A stretch of 64,000 nt of DNA from Echinometra lucunter (lineage: Eukaryota > Echinodermata > Echinoidea > Camarodonta > Echinometridae). The stretch spans positions 35,853,340-35,917,339 of the forward strand of contig CM057153.1 of assembly GCA_029962745.1 (NCBI GenBank). Reading direction: 5' to 3'. The notes beneath the pieces are model-generated. The model made no database searches. It had not been told where the DNA came from and worked only from the letters and a program-made list of their open reading frames with translations. Both the position numbers and the translations under genes were made by a program. Shown in pieces: positions 48,075 through 60,207 of this stretch (position 1 is the stretch's first letter; each line of letters opens with the position of its first letter).

Positions 48075-48437
48075 AGGCACTTTCACACTTCTGCAATCAG
48101 GAAAAATACCATAAATTACGAGAACTTTTTCAGGCCCCGAAATACCTGATAATTATTTCGTGCATTCACACCTCCCCGAACCAGACCTCTACAGGAAAGT
48201 TCTCATAGTTATGAGCATGTGTATTACGGTTCATGCACTAGTGTTTGACGGGATAGAATTTCTCTTAATTTGCTCTCACATTTCAAATATCCCTGCAACC
48301 TTGGAGAAAGTATGCATAATTTGAGAAAGTACCTACTCAACTACGGGTATTTTTCTTCGAGGATATTATGAGTACTTTTGATTCACTCCGGCAAAATGCC
48401 AGGTATTTTTCCTGATCGGGTAGGTGTGAAAGCACCT
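48075..48437. mobile_element. 363-bp MITE with ~37-bp inverted ends
   Basis: AGGCACTTTCACAC followed by ATCAGGAAAAATACC on the left is mirrored at the right end (complement AGGTGCTTTCACAC followed by ATCAGGAAAAATACC). There is no transposase. CCCCGAAATACC/CCCCGAACC-type words repeat inside. Flanking duplication is not evident. Confidence 0.75.
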
Positions 48438-49189
48438 TTTGAGAGCAGTTCATATCTACTACTGATAACCCCCAAGGGAACTCGGCATTTTTTTACTCCG
48501 CTATTCATGGCAGGTGGTAACCTTTGCCAAAGAATAAAGCCATTCAAGACAAATTCCTAGTCATCTATGGTCATTCATATCCACTAAATGATTAAGAAGT
48601 TGCAAATCGTGATTTGTTCGTTCACTCGTGGGAAGAAATCTGATTGGGGAGCACGTAACTGTTTGCTCTTAGACAATAGATCTAGCCTTATCATGAAATA
48701 TGGACATTGATGATAGTAAGATGACGTAAGCAGCGGAATCGGCTCTTGAGCTAAGCACCTCCGGCCAGTTGCTAAGGAAATGGTTTATGACAGTCAACAT
48801 GGATGTGTTGGAAGGGAAGAGAATCTGTGTTTTGCAACTAGTCAGTGCCATACTATAGGTTTTATGCCCATTTTGATAGATTTGATGATGAATATTGAAG
48901 CTACATTTCAAAGTGCACATGATAGGAGATGAGAGGGCTTTTGGAGTGTCTGTAGATGCAGATATGATTCATGTTTGAAAGGCTATGCTCCTGCTAACTC
49001 AAAGCTTGAGATATGATGTCAGATAGGACAGTGTGGGTGGGTTGCTAAGGAAGCTTCCAGATGCAAATACCATAGAGATTGCATCAGTTGAATGAATAAT
49101 ATGGATATTAGTTCAGTGTGGGCATATGATGCAAACAAATTTGGTAGGAGTTGTGATGGGATGATGATTGAAAGAGAAAGGTAAAAAAA

Positions 49190-49335
49190 AAAAAGAGAGA
49201 ATAGAGAAAAGGGATAGAGAGAAGGATAGAGAGAGGAACAGAGAGACAGAGAGGGAGAGAGAGAGAGAGAGAGAGCAGTAGAGAGAGGTAGGGGTGTATA
49301 TATAGAGAGAGAGAGAGAGAGGGCGAAGAGAAAGG
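49190..49335. repeat. purine-rich (GA)n tract
   Basis: Interrupted GAGA runs on the plus strand; the serine/leucine-rich reverse-strand frames are artefacts. Confidence 0.9.
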
Positions 49336-49659
49336 AGGGGGCACATGTATGGCTGTGTATTTAGCTACAGAGAAAGATGCAGACAAGTGAAGCAGAGAAG
49401 ATAACATGGAACGGAAGTTTCAATATTTTATTGTGAGTGGGTGTTTAATTGGGGATTGCTGCATAGTTCCCCATTATGGAAAGGCTAAATGATGTTTGTA
49501 TTGGGTCAATGATTATCAAATGAAAGTGGGAAAGGTCATTGTGTTTATGGAATTGTTAATAGGGAGATACATTAATACTCATAAAGAGATTAAGGTGGAA
49601 TATGGATGATTGTTATAATACTGGTAATTGTAATGAAGATGTCATAGATGATCATGAGG

Positions 49660-50340
49660 GCAGTATTGGTAATTTCATTGACGAAGAATATGATGATGGC
49701 GGTGTTGGTTGTGATGGTACTAGTGATGGTGATGGTGGTGGTGGTGTTGGTGTTGGTAGAACTGGTAGTATGGTAATCAGGGTAGTGGGGGCACTACTAG
49801 TGGTAGTAGTGGTGGGCTTGGGATGATGGTGATAAGAATGATGAGGTAGGTGGTGGTGGTGGTGGTGGTGGTGGTGGTGCTGCTGCTGCTGCTGCTGCTG
49901 CTGGTGGTGGTGGTTGTAATTATGATGATGATAGTGATGATGATGTTGGTAATGGTTGTTTTGACGGTGATGATAATGGCGATAAAGCTGATGATGATAG
50001 AGAATGATGAGGAATGTGGTGGTGGTGGCAGTGGTGGTGGTGACTGTGATGATGATGTTGGTAGTTGTTGTGACGGTGATGATAATGGCGATAAAGCTGA
50101 TGATGATAGAGAATGATGAGGAATGTGGTGGTGGTGGCAGTGGTGGTGGTGACTGTGATGATGATGATGTTGGTAGTTGTTGTGACGGTGATGATAATGG
50201 CGATAAAGCTGATGATGACAATAAGAATGATGAGAATGTGGTGGTGGTGGTGGCAGCGGTCATTTTGACTGTGATGATGATGATAGTAGTGATTGTTATG
50301 ATGATGATGATAATGGTGATGAAGCTGTTGATCGTAATTC
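49660..50340. repeat. GGT/GAT minisatellite with ~112-bp period
   Basis: Trinucleotide GGT, GAT and GCT runs are organised into a longer unit that starts GATAATGGCGATAAAGCTGA and recurs at 49972, 50081, 50193 and, changed, 50309 (spacings 109, 112, 116). Each unit contains GGTGGTGGTGG and GTTGTTGTGACGGTGAT. The long valine/methionine-rich and histidine-rich frames are artefacts of repeat composition. Confidence 0.9.
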
Positions 50341-50399
50341 ATATGACAGATGTTTACTTATATAGTGTTTTGTTACAATGTGAATAATGACAGTTCAGA

Positions 50400-52080
50400 T
50401 TAGTTACGATAATCATACAACTGCTGCTCTTAAAGCTAGAGAGCATGTCATAAGAAGATTACGATATTACTCATAATAATGTTATGTGTCAAATATTAAT
50501 TGCCCTTATCAGAATGATAGACGCGATATAAACGAAGAGATATTTTCTTACCTTCCTAACTAAATTATAGGAGCATACAATTAATCAATTCTTTTTTCTG
50601 TTTTCTTTTGTCTCTCCTATCTCCATCCATGCTTTCTTCATGGCCTCATCACATTTTATTCTACCATCAGGTAAGTGAAATCATTTTCTTTTATTGGAGA
50701 TGAAATTACAACAGCTTTCTCTTACTATGAGACAAAGACTGAGATAAGGACAGATAAACAGACAGATAATGAGACAGAGACGTTCATGTAAAAAGAGAGA
50801 GCTAGAAATAGAAACCACCCTTGAAGACAGAAAGGGGATTAGAGGAAGCATGAAGTCAAAGCTGAAAGGAGAAAGAAAAATTAAAATGCAATATAGAGCT
50901 TTGAGTTGGGATGAACATTTATCTGATCAAAAGACATCAGATAAGACCTGCTACTGTGTTCTACCCTTGAAATTAATCCTAATTATTGCTTATATAACAT
51001 CAAAGTATTCCTGCATATTTTTAGATCAATGATTCCATTACTGGTCAATGAACTAATCTTGTGTATAAGATGTAACTCATACTGGACTATGATGCTGTTT
51101 CTCTAACATATTTTTTGTTTTTGTTTTTTATTAGTGTTTTATAAAGGGGAGGCATTTAATAAAAAGGAAGATGAAATATTTTATAAAAGGGAAGATGAAA
51201 TATTTTTATCTTACTAGAGAAAAAATTAGTGAACTCCACTTTAAAAGGGATGTCCTTCTTTGCATGAAGTTGGTATAGAGAAAAGCTGAAAATGAAAAGA
51301 ACAAATTAGTAAAAGTTTGAAATATGCTTGTGACGGTACTTTACTTAATGAGTCATCTGATAAGTTCATACCCTTTCAAATTGATTTTGCTGGTATGGAA
51401 AGCTGGGATAAGGGGATGTGCTACTGAGTCATGTAATTTTTCTTCTGGATTAAAGGAAAAAAATGTAAATTGTATGTCATGTAATGGATCAATCTTACAT
51501 TGTGGTGGATACTGCTGATCACGTAGGGGTACTTGAAATTCTAGCATTTAAATGGATTCTTGAAGATGAATTTGAAGGAGTTCGGTGAGGAACAGTCATG
51601 GTTTAAAGTGAAGGTCAAGTGTGTAATAATGCAGGTATGATTTGAATCAATTCAGTGATGAAATTCTGTGAGGAACTGAACACCATCCATGCTTTCTTCC
51701 ACTTCAGAGGAGCTGAAATGAAGTGAATTTCAAACTATTGAGATGTAATCATACAAGGCCCTTTCAAGACACTTGGTGTCTGGCATAATGCAGTACAGTG
51801 TACTCTTCAGTGCTATGATCAGTTTCTTGCATCTGCAGGGCACTATGTGGAAAAGGTTGAAGGTTTTAACTTTTTGCGTAGAGGAATTTGACTAAACACT
51901 ATGCCCTATTGCATAAACATGCAAAGCATAGAATGGTTTCGTAAATGCTTGCATTTATCCAATGGAGATGACGTATTTCTGCCAAACGTAGCTTTTCAAG
52001 ATCAATCCTACATATCTGTTTCCAAACATATAAGAGTACCAGGAGCTAGTATTTCATCAAAAGAGACACTTGTGTTTATC
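50400..52080. other. non-coding stretch
   Basis: No recognised element. Open frames at 51324-51547 lie on both strands and lack splice support. A 14-18-bp duplication (TATTTTATAAAAGGGAAGAT-like) is present near 51130-51200. Confidence 0.45.
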
Positions 52081-52340
52081 CCATGGTGACTCTGTGCAAA
52101 TCCCATCTCTCTCTGTATTTGAAATCGGGACAGCAATGCTGTCACCGATGAGCTAATTTGCAAGGATAAATAACGCTCATCACGTCCAAACACGTGGATT
52201 CTCCAACAATAATCGTCTCATTGAATTTCTTGTAACTGTGTCGCGGTGCCGATTGTCTGGCGGCCAGCAAAACATTTAGGAGTCGTTTGTGGTTTTGTGC
52301 AAGGGGTGCTAAAACACAACATCATCACCATTTAATTAAT
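52080..52340. promoter_or_regulatory. CpG-richer patch, possible regulatory element
   Basis: TCACGTCCAAACACGTGG (two E-box-like CACGT cores) and GTGTCGCGGTGCCGATTGTC stand out against AT-rich flanks. No coding frame or splice sites fit well. Confidence 0.25.
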
Positions 52341-52974
52341 GGGACAGAGCTTATAACTACAAAGGTAGTACATCCCTTTGAGTTTGTAACAGGCTTTCTG
52401 TGAAATATTTGTAAACGGGGTCTTTGAAATAAGATACTGAAGTTGTCAATGTTTTAGGTTTTCAAGGAATATTTGAAGTAAACAAAACAACCTCTTATTC
52501 TTGATTATTTTGAATCTGTAATTCATTTTCACAAGCACATATTTTATAATATGTAATAAAGGTTAACAGAATTGCAATCGTGTCAGTCTTGGTTAATAGA
52601 CGTACTAGGCCCTTGAATTTGTGTGTCACCTTAAACAGAAGTTACTCTGCCTTCCCTGCATTTTAGGGAATGATAAGAAATGTTGTGATATTATTTGTTA
52701 TCTGTTATCTTTTTTTTATTATTATAGATTTCCAATGGTTTTTGTTCCAAATTTATTGAGTTCAGAGGGAATTCCCCTTTGAGAAAAGCTGCCGTACATT
52801 AACTTCTTGGATCAATAAGTTTTGACTAGTTATTGTCATGGTATTTGTACAGACTAATCAAGCAGTATTGATTCATAGGAAAACCATCAAATTCATATGA
52901 AATCGTTTGTGGTATATTTGGAAGGAAAAAAAAAAAGGGTTTCCAAGTAATCTTGCAGTCTTTATTTCTCTTTA

Positions 52975-53183
52975 CACTTTTTCTTCTCTCCTCTCTCCTC
53001 TTTCTCACTTCTTTTTTCCCTCTTTATTTCCTCTTTCCTGCTCTCCTTTCTATGACACCATATTCTCTCAATCTCTCTCTCCACTCTTTATCTTTATCTC
53101 TTCTCCTCTCCTTTTCTCCTCTGTCTCCTTTTAAAAACATTTCCCTTATTTTCATTTTAATGTCCTTCTGTCTCACCATATTT

Positions 53184-53218
<35 letters not shown>

Positions 53219-53260
53219 CTCTCTGCCTCCCATTTCCCATACTGGATCTAAAAAATTCAA
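52975..53260. repeat. pyrimidine-rich (CT)n tract
   Basis: Long CTCTCT/TTCC tract with a pure (CT)n block at about 53188-53215. Leucine/serine-rich frames on the plus strand are artefacts. Confidence 0.9.
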
Positions 53261-53369
53261 TATAGGGTCACCATGTTAGATCATAAGTTCACATCTTCAT
53301 CTTGATTAGCATGCAGCACATGGTTGCCACAAGCATGGTAATTATTGAATCTATTGATCTCCATTGCAA

Positions 53370-53560
53370 ATAGTTCTGTTTGATGATCTTCTAGACAGGC
53401 CATTTTTGTGTATCGATTCGCACGTCCAGGCCTTCTCGGCTCGGAACAAGTCTCGGAATACTGATAGTTTGGTGATGATGTAAGGTGAATCGTAGCATCT
53501 AGAAATGTTCTAAAAATATCAATTTGAAGAGCAGTTCCTTTTCCCACTTTTAAGTATGTT
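53370..53560. repeat. ancient duplicated segment, copy A
   Basis: It aligns along most of its length with 54365-54570: shared anchors are CATTTTTGT, ATC-ATTCG, TTCT--GCT, TCGTAGCATCTAG and AATGTTCT-AAAATAT, in the same order and spacing. Copy A keeps an 88-codon reverse-strand open frame (53547-53281), but copy B does not, so coding is not supported. Confidence 0.55.
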
Positions 53561-54364
53561 TTTTTTTTCTTTTTTTTTTTGTAACAGCATTTCTATTTAT
53601 GATAGAAGAAGAAACAGACTCTGAGGAATTTTCATGCACTTTTGTGTATTTACTTGTTCAGATGTCTGTACATGAAGTTAGAATATGAATTCATGGCATT
53701 TGAAAAAAAAACCATATGAAATATTCACCAACTTCTGAAAACCCTGATATGTGATTATGGGAGAATAAAGATGCTAATATCCCCCTCCCCTTAGCTATTC
53801 CCCCTCTACTCTCCCACAATCAATTTAGTCAATGAAACTGCCATTAAGTACAGTAAGGAATACTAGATGGCATGAAGCGCCAGGATAAGAAAACCCAAAC
53901 TGGTTGACAAACATGAAGCTGTGGTACTCAGACGCCACTGATTGTTGACTACCTTTATTTCAAGATTATTTTCATAAGAGAATAAGGGACAGGGAGAGAA
54001 AGAAAGAGAAAGAGAGAGATGGTAAGATAGTCACTAGTCAGAGAGAAAGATAGATAAACGGATAGATGAATAGACAGAAGGATAACAACGGAATTGAAAT
54101 ACTGGTATGGAGAAACAGAAAACTTTAATTGTTAGCTTAGAGCAAGAAACGTGTGAAACCTACACAATATCTCTTTACTTCCAGATATAACAATTTTCAA
54201 AGAAATGTAGTGAATAACAAGGAAAAGATTGAACAATATTACGAAGAAACAGTGGCTGACAAACAGACAGACTGAAAGGTAGACAGAGAAAAAGATAAGA
54301 AGAAGTAAATCAGTAATATAACTCTTTCATATTTACGGTAGAAGAGCATAGGGACCCGACTGAG
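53561..54364. other. spacer between duplicated segments
   Basis: Poly(T) near 53562-53580 and GA/GATA-rich patches at 53985-54070 and 54240-54310. No gene seen. Confidence 0.5.
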
Positions 54365-54570
54365 TACAGACTCAATTTAATGACTTCTAGACGTAACATT
54401 TTTGTACATCAATTCGAGTGTTCATCTGTTCTTAGCTTTGAACTATTCTCAGAACTAGTCTAAAAATACCATTAGTTTTCATGATGCAATGTGACTCGTA
54501 GGAGTCGTAGCATCTAGCAGGAATCAAAATGTTCTGAAAATATAAATGCGAATATGTCTGGACATATACC
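54365..54570. repeat. ancient duplicated segment, copy B
   Basis: Partner of 53370-53560, about 1 kb away in the same orientation and diverged to roughly two thirds identity by eye, with small insertions (for example GACTCGTAGGAGTCG at 54491-54505, itself a small palindrome). Confidence 0.55.
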
Positions 54571-55678
54571 TCTTCCATATTTTCTAACTAGTATGTATAC
54601 CATCAGCACCAATTGGATCAGCCACCTTCTCTTCTGTGCCTCAAAGAATCATGACCCCTTCCTGGATCAGTATGCAAACCTGCGTCAGGAAGACGTTTCA
54701 AAGCAAACTAGAATTAGAACATGCTTCCCCCCATTATACCTCTATTTGTTTTGTTTCTTTTTCAATGTAATGAATTCAGAACAGTAAAATCAATATGCAC
54801 ATGCTGGATAGTCAATATTTTCCTCTGGGATTTTGTAGAATGTGCAATTTTTAAAATTCCATAGCAGTTTCAAAGATGCTTGCCTGACAACCATTTTTAT
54901 TTCTTTGAAAGAACAATTCATTATTTTATGTGATTTCAGTGTCATCTAAAGAAACAGGGACAAATTTATTGGAAAATATTAGCATTTGGTGGGGGTGAGG
55001 GGAGGGGGGCAAAGTTAGAGGACAAATCATTTCTTTGATCCATTTTAATACCAGAGTTGCAAATTCTGGTGAAATGGGCTTCATCCCTTTCTGGGTACAA
55101 ATGAAAAATGAACTTTTTGCATTTGAAAGGTTAGATGATAATTTTGAGAAATTCATTAGTCTTAATCTCATAAATATCTTTTGATCAAACTGCTATCAGG
55201 TTTCAGTACACTAGTTATATGGATGATGAATACAGCTTAATTATAATTAGCTGAATTCGAATGAGGCTCCACGACATACATATGTTTAATGTAATTTGGT
55301 CAATTCTTTATAAAAGTAGGCTTTTAACAGGTATATGGTGCACGGATGATACCTAATTAATATGAACCATTTTGAAAGGGTAACGATGAGCGCATCATTG
55401 AAATTTAGGCCAGCAACAAAAGCCGTCATTTCAATGGTAGACCTGACGTGATTGTTGCTTCAGTAAACATTTTGGAGTAAAAGGGAGCATCCAGTTTAAT
55501 CAAAGGGAAGCATCACTGTGGAGCTCTGTTAAACACTCTGTCCATTATTTTAAGGTGTGGAAAATTTTGATGCTGATGAACATTATAAACATGAATATTT
55601 GTCAGTAGTGGATTGATGTATGAAGGATGACAGAACTGAATAGGAATAACAATATAACCACTATAAACATGAAAATTA

Positions 55679-55890
55679 TAATGATAATATATTACATTTA
55701 TATAGCGCATTACGTAAACACTTCAATGCACTTTACAATGTTACTATTATTAATAATAATAATAATAATGACAATATTTATAACACTCAACATATCCATC
55801 TTAAGAGATGCTCAAGGCGCATACAAGATAATTTCAATTACATAAGATAAAAAACGAAAGTTTTTTTTAAATGTAAGCTCACAAGGAAAT
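55679..55890 (-). mobile_element. 3' UTR and tail of a truncated non-LTR retrotransposon
   Basis: Downstream of the reverse-transcriptase stop the sequence runs through TATGCGCCTTGAGCATCTC, an (ATT)n tract (55747-55768) and AATGCGCTATATAAATG. The GCGCTATATAAA-type ending is typical of many LINE tails in marine invertebrates. No clear target-site duplication was found because the 5' end is truncated. Confidence 0.6.
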
Positions 55891-56067
55891 TTAACAATAT
55901 GCATTAAGCATTAGATAAGTTTTAAGACTAGTTTCAAAAGTGAAAAGGGAGTTACTTGTTTGAAGAGAAAGAGGTAACTTATTCCACAAGGAAGGAGCTG
56001 CTGATGCATATGCTCTATCCCCCCAATTTCTTTTAGTACATATTTCTTTAAGCCTAGCATTATTTGA
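55891..56067 (-). pseudogene. C-terminal end of a LINE (CR1/L2-like) reverse transcriptase
   Basis: The frame reads SNNARLKEICTKRNWGDRAY, then ASAAPSLWNKLPLSLQTSNS and LFTFETSLKTYLM, and ends at TAA 55893-55891. The AP-x-LWN-x-LP motif followed by S-L-x-x-F-x-x-x-LKTYL is the hallmark of the extreme C-terminus of CR1/L2-type ORF2 proteins. A stop (TAA) lies immediately upstream at 56070-56068 and no reverse-transcriptase catalytic motif is present, so this is a 5'-truncated dead copy. Confidence 0.85.
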
Positions 56068-56237
56068 TTACCCCTGATCACTAAATTTCTAGCCCACACA
56101 CAAGTGTGCACCATCTCCACTCCTGGCAGTGACAAAGACAATCACATTGGCTTTCGGCAATCCTCACAGGTAACCATTTGCTCCTGGGTGGAGAGTGGCA
56201 AATGTAGATTCATGTCTTGCCAAAGGGCATTAGGGTC

Positions 56238-56310
56238 GTGGCAGGGATTCAAACCCCGGACCTTGTAGTTAACAGTCTGGAGACTTATCCACTGGATCAC
56301 AACATCTCTA
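56238..56310 (-). repeat. tRNA-derived SINE head
   Basis: On the minus strand TGTGATCCAGTGGATAAG (A box, 56301-56284) is followed by CTCCAGACTG and the B box GGTTTGAATCC (56255-56245). It lies ~170 bp upstream of the LINE fragment in the same orientation, so the pair could be a composite SINE with a LINE-like tail or two independent insertions. It is not a functional tRNA: the acceptor stem is not paired. Confidence 0.55.
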
Positions 56311-57112
56311 CAATTTGTTGATTGTAATTGATCACGATAAGAATCAGAAACTTGGAAAATGAGATTTTATATGAATGAAGGGAAGGAACACTTGTGCATG
56401 GAGAATACTCTTTCATCTTATGATGGATGACATTTGTGTCAGAAAGATTTGATAATTAATCAGCAGTGAATATGTAACACAGTGCATCGTCTTTTGAAAC
56501 TGAACATGATTTGTATGACTGATTCTAAAGCTCCAAGATATCATGGATATAAAAGTTACAGTGACTGAATGACCACATAGCATTTCATCAGTAGGAAGTT
56601 TGTTTTCTACATTTGATTGAATGAAAAGCATAGAGATTTGATGAAATGATTTTGATGTCTTGCCAGTTCAGTGATCGTTTTCCATATGTCTCCATTCTGT
56701 AAAACATTGTGCTAGTTTTTCCCCCATCACTTCCTTCATACTAAATGGGTTTACCTTATTTTCATTGTATAAGGGAGGGGGTGCACGTGTCGAGGACAAT
56801 GCAGGTTCTTATTATTGGGCACTAGTTCTGCGTGCGTGCAGTGACAAAACCGAAATGTGACAGGTTCTTTGACATTAAATGTACACACTTTTCTCAATAG
56901 AACACAATGAAGGGTCAACCTTGTGTCGTAGAGGTCAAGCTCGCCACCAGAGCTTGCTAAAATGGGGGCGATTGATGTGAATATCATATTGAACCTGAGT
57001 GAATAAACAGATTATCTTTTTCAGACATTACTTCCTAAGGAATTAAGACAAGTCTGAAACTTCTAAGATAGATGAGTATCTTGAGTATCTTTCTTCCACT
57101 CCATATAAATCT

Positions 57113-57594
57113 TTAAAGCTGGTCTCTAGTTTTGGTAAATCTCAGAAGAGTATCTTTCACCTTTTCAATTCATTGCCAAATGAGACGAAAGACTGTATCG
57201 TAAAACCTTTATGATCTATAGGATACTGAATAAAAACTTATTTGTGTGGGTGTATTTTACAATCAAAATGTCAAACCTTTAGTTTTCGGACCCCCCAAAA
57301 CATTGTCAATGCAGCATCACACAGTGCCCGTACACACATAAAACCAATGGGAGTTCCATCAAATCGCTGTGTGTTTTACGCCGAGCTCGTCGGCGTGGAG
57401 GTGTCAGAGCTGAGTGTGACCATTATATTGCATTTCACTCGTACATTTACTCTAAAATTTGTCGGAATTCATGGAAGGAATGTCACACAATTTAACACAT
57501 ATATCTTTTCACGCAAGATGGACAATATGAGACTATACTTGATCAGTTAAATGCCAATTCTCCTTTTGCTACCAAAACTAGAGACAGGCTTTAA
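57113..57594. mobile_element. 482-bp inverted-repeat element flanked by TTAA
   Basis: The ends match as 25-bp inverted repeats with 23 identities (57113-57137 against 57570-57594; core GTCTCTAGTTTTGGTA). The outermost TTAA on both sides could be a piggyBac-style target duplication or part of the repeat. Inside is a 7-bp stem, ACGCCGA/TCGGCGT, at 57378-57396. A related right end occurs at 38111-38215. The 102-codon frame inside has no transposase features. Confidence 0.7.
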
Positions 57595-57849
57595 CAGTTA
57601 TACCAGGATAGAGATGAAACTAAAATTAAGTGGACATATTGTGTCTATGACAAAGGTCACTCCTGAATACCCTAGAAAGGTTTCTCCTGTTATGTGACTC
57701 TTGTCCTCAGGGAAGGAGATTTGTCTGGGAAAGATGCTGGTCCTGAGATCCTTCTTGACCGCTAGACCAAGGTTTAGTTTTAGCATGAAGGTCTTTTTTA
57801 CCTCCCTGGTTTTAGGTTTCCTATTTTTCATTCTCAGTAGGCCATCCAT

Positions 57850-60200
57850 CTCTTAGCATGCCCCCTCCCTCTTACACAAAATTTGAAACCTTTAATCTTT
57901 TGGTTGAAAAGTTACAAATCCAATCTAAGAATATCTAAGAATATAAAAAAAAAATAAAGATTGCACTTTGACATCATTTGTATAAATGCCTTAGATTATT
58001 CTTTTTCAGTATTTCAATCTTTCATTTTTAACTTCAGGCACAGAAAATGTGTGTGAAATCAGAAATAGAAAATATTTCAAAGAATAGGCAGATAGAGAGA
58101 GAAAAAAAGTGGTTTTACTAAAAGTTTTTAAGAAGAATATTATTTGCATTATTTATTTCATGTTCTCATGAATGTCTTTATTAAACTTCTCGAACAGTCA
58201 TACACTTTCCAGCCATTTTCTGCTTCGTGACCTGGACAATACCTATGGTAATTCTATAAATATATTTGTCTTTGCTAAGGATTTTATGAACTAAATGATA
58301 GTGGTTCATTCTCCATTGTCTCAAGGCTGAAAAGTACCACAAACATGATGTGGGGAGATATGGACAGGCACAGAGGCAAGTGACTCCGCAGAAAAACAAA
58401 CTACCGGTACGTTTTCCATGATCTGAAATTATGACGGCATATTGTGGATTAGACGAAAGTTGAGCGGTCTAGTCCAAAGGGGGGATGATGATGAAGATGA
58501 TGATGATTGGATGATGATGGGCTTGGCTTGGTTCTCTATTGGTCTTGGTGAGTGATGTTTGGATGAGGATCCCGGGTTTGGAGGGACTGGACCAGATGTT
58601 GTGCTTCCATGGAGAGAGAGAGAGGGAGAGAGAGAGGCTCACAGCTGTGTATTGGGGGAATGCTTGGCCAGTAACCTGTTAACTGTGTAGGCTGATTCTC
58701 GGAACCCTTACGTGTAGTTCATAAGTTGGCCCTCCTTTTACATACTTTGCACATATTCTTTCAAGTCTTATATTCACAATAAAAGACCAGAGATTTCTTA
58801 TGCCAAACTCTCTCTCACTTTGCCAGCCAGTAATGAAGTCAATATAGTGACGAATAAAATGAAACCACCCCATTCCTTCCCCCTCTCTCTCTTAAAAAAA
58901 ATGAATACAAGAAAGTAAAATATGACAGATTTTCCTTTTATTTTGGAGATGGAAAAGCCTTCAGGAAATGCCAATTTGTCAGTATGATGTCTCTATGTAC
59001 ATCCATGGACCTAGGTTCATGGTACTACCCTAATTGCATAGTGATATATGTAGCAAATAGATGGGTTAATTTAGAAGTCTAGAAATAAGACTAGTAAAAA
59101 CGTGGAACAAAAGCAGGTCTGGAAATGGCATTACATGGGTGACTGAAAAGCACGATAAAAACCTAGATAGTCCGCAAGCCAACCTGCCAGTATGATTTTT
59201 AAATGAAGAATGAAAATAGAAGGTCAGCACTAGTGGCTGAGCACAATACAAAGGACTTTCTTCTGAAGTTATTACACCCTAGTAAGAATCCTTTGTTGAC
59301 TTGCCTAAATGGCAGCAATATAACACTCATCTTCCATTGAAAAGAAAAATGGAAATGGACAGAGAGAATGGTGTGATTGCTTTTAATTTTTATGGAGAGT
59401 AATTAAAGGGGATTATGTCACTCAGCAGCCATGTGACGTGAGTGGCGATCATATCTCCCAGTTTAATTATGATGGGTTGAATGGTAATATTTGATGGAAG
59501 CTTGATAGATGGTCAGTAGAGTGGCTACTGTTTGGTCAGTGAGTAACTAGTCTACCTTGCAGCCTCAAACTTTCTTTGGTTAATTTCCAGCTAGTCTTTG
59601 AATGAAGGCACTCCTCTTGATATGTCAAGAAGAACCAATGAAAGAATTGTATCAGTTGTAAATAAGCAGTAATACTTAGATTTGAGAGGTCAAATTTTCA
59701 TTTTTAGAAGTTGAATTAACAGTTGTGAATAATCAAAAGGTTTGTTTGCACTCACATTAAGTCAGCATGTATCCGTGACAATGTCAGCATTGTGAGTTTT
59801 ATAAGCTTATTTCATGGCTCATCAAATTGTTAGTCTACCATTGGTTGCCTTTAATTTGATATTTTTATGAAAAGTCTAACAATTGCTGATGGATAGTCAT
59901 CCTGAAGCTGATATTAACAGTGGAATGTTACTCGTGTGATATGATAAATGTGAATGTCTTTTCTCAAATGTCACACTTCTTTTATCCATTCATTTTGCAG
60001 GCAGACTTCTTTATGTTTCTCTATTTTTGTCCCTAATTGTCTTAAGGATTGTTTATTATCCTCTTAATCAAATTTGAAATTCTTTTTAAAAGGTGTTATA
60101 GTCAGACTTAAAAGAAAGTGATATTTTTCTCTCATTTCATCCTGACATCCTCTCATTCTGGAATGGGCTTCTCTATGCAGTACTGTATCATCTATCATGT
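57850..60200. other. non-coding stretch
   Basis: A GAT-rich patch at 58485-58520, a GA run at 58612-58637 and otherwise AT-rich sequence. No splice-supported exon was recognised. Confidence 0.5.
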
Positions 60201-60207
60201 TACATCA

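Noticed and set aside
49652..50387. 203-codon and other long frames in the GGT/GAT region
   Set aside because: Frames are open because trinucleotide repeats lack stops; the histidine, serine/proline or valine-rich content mirrors the repeat.
53281..53547. 88-codon reverse-strand gene
   Set aside because: It lies in an old duplicated segment whose second copy is full of stops; no domain.
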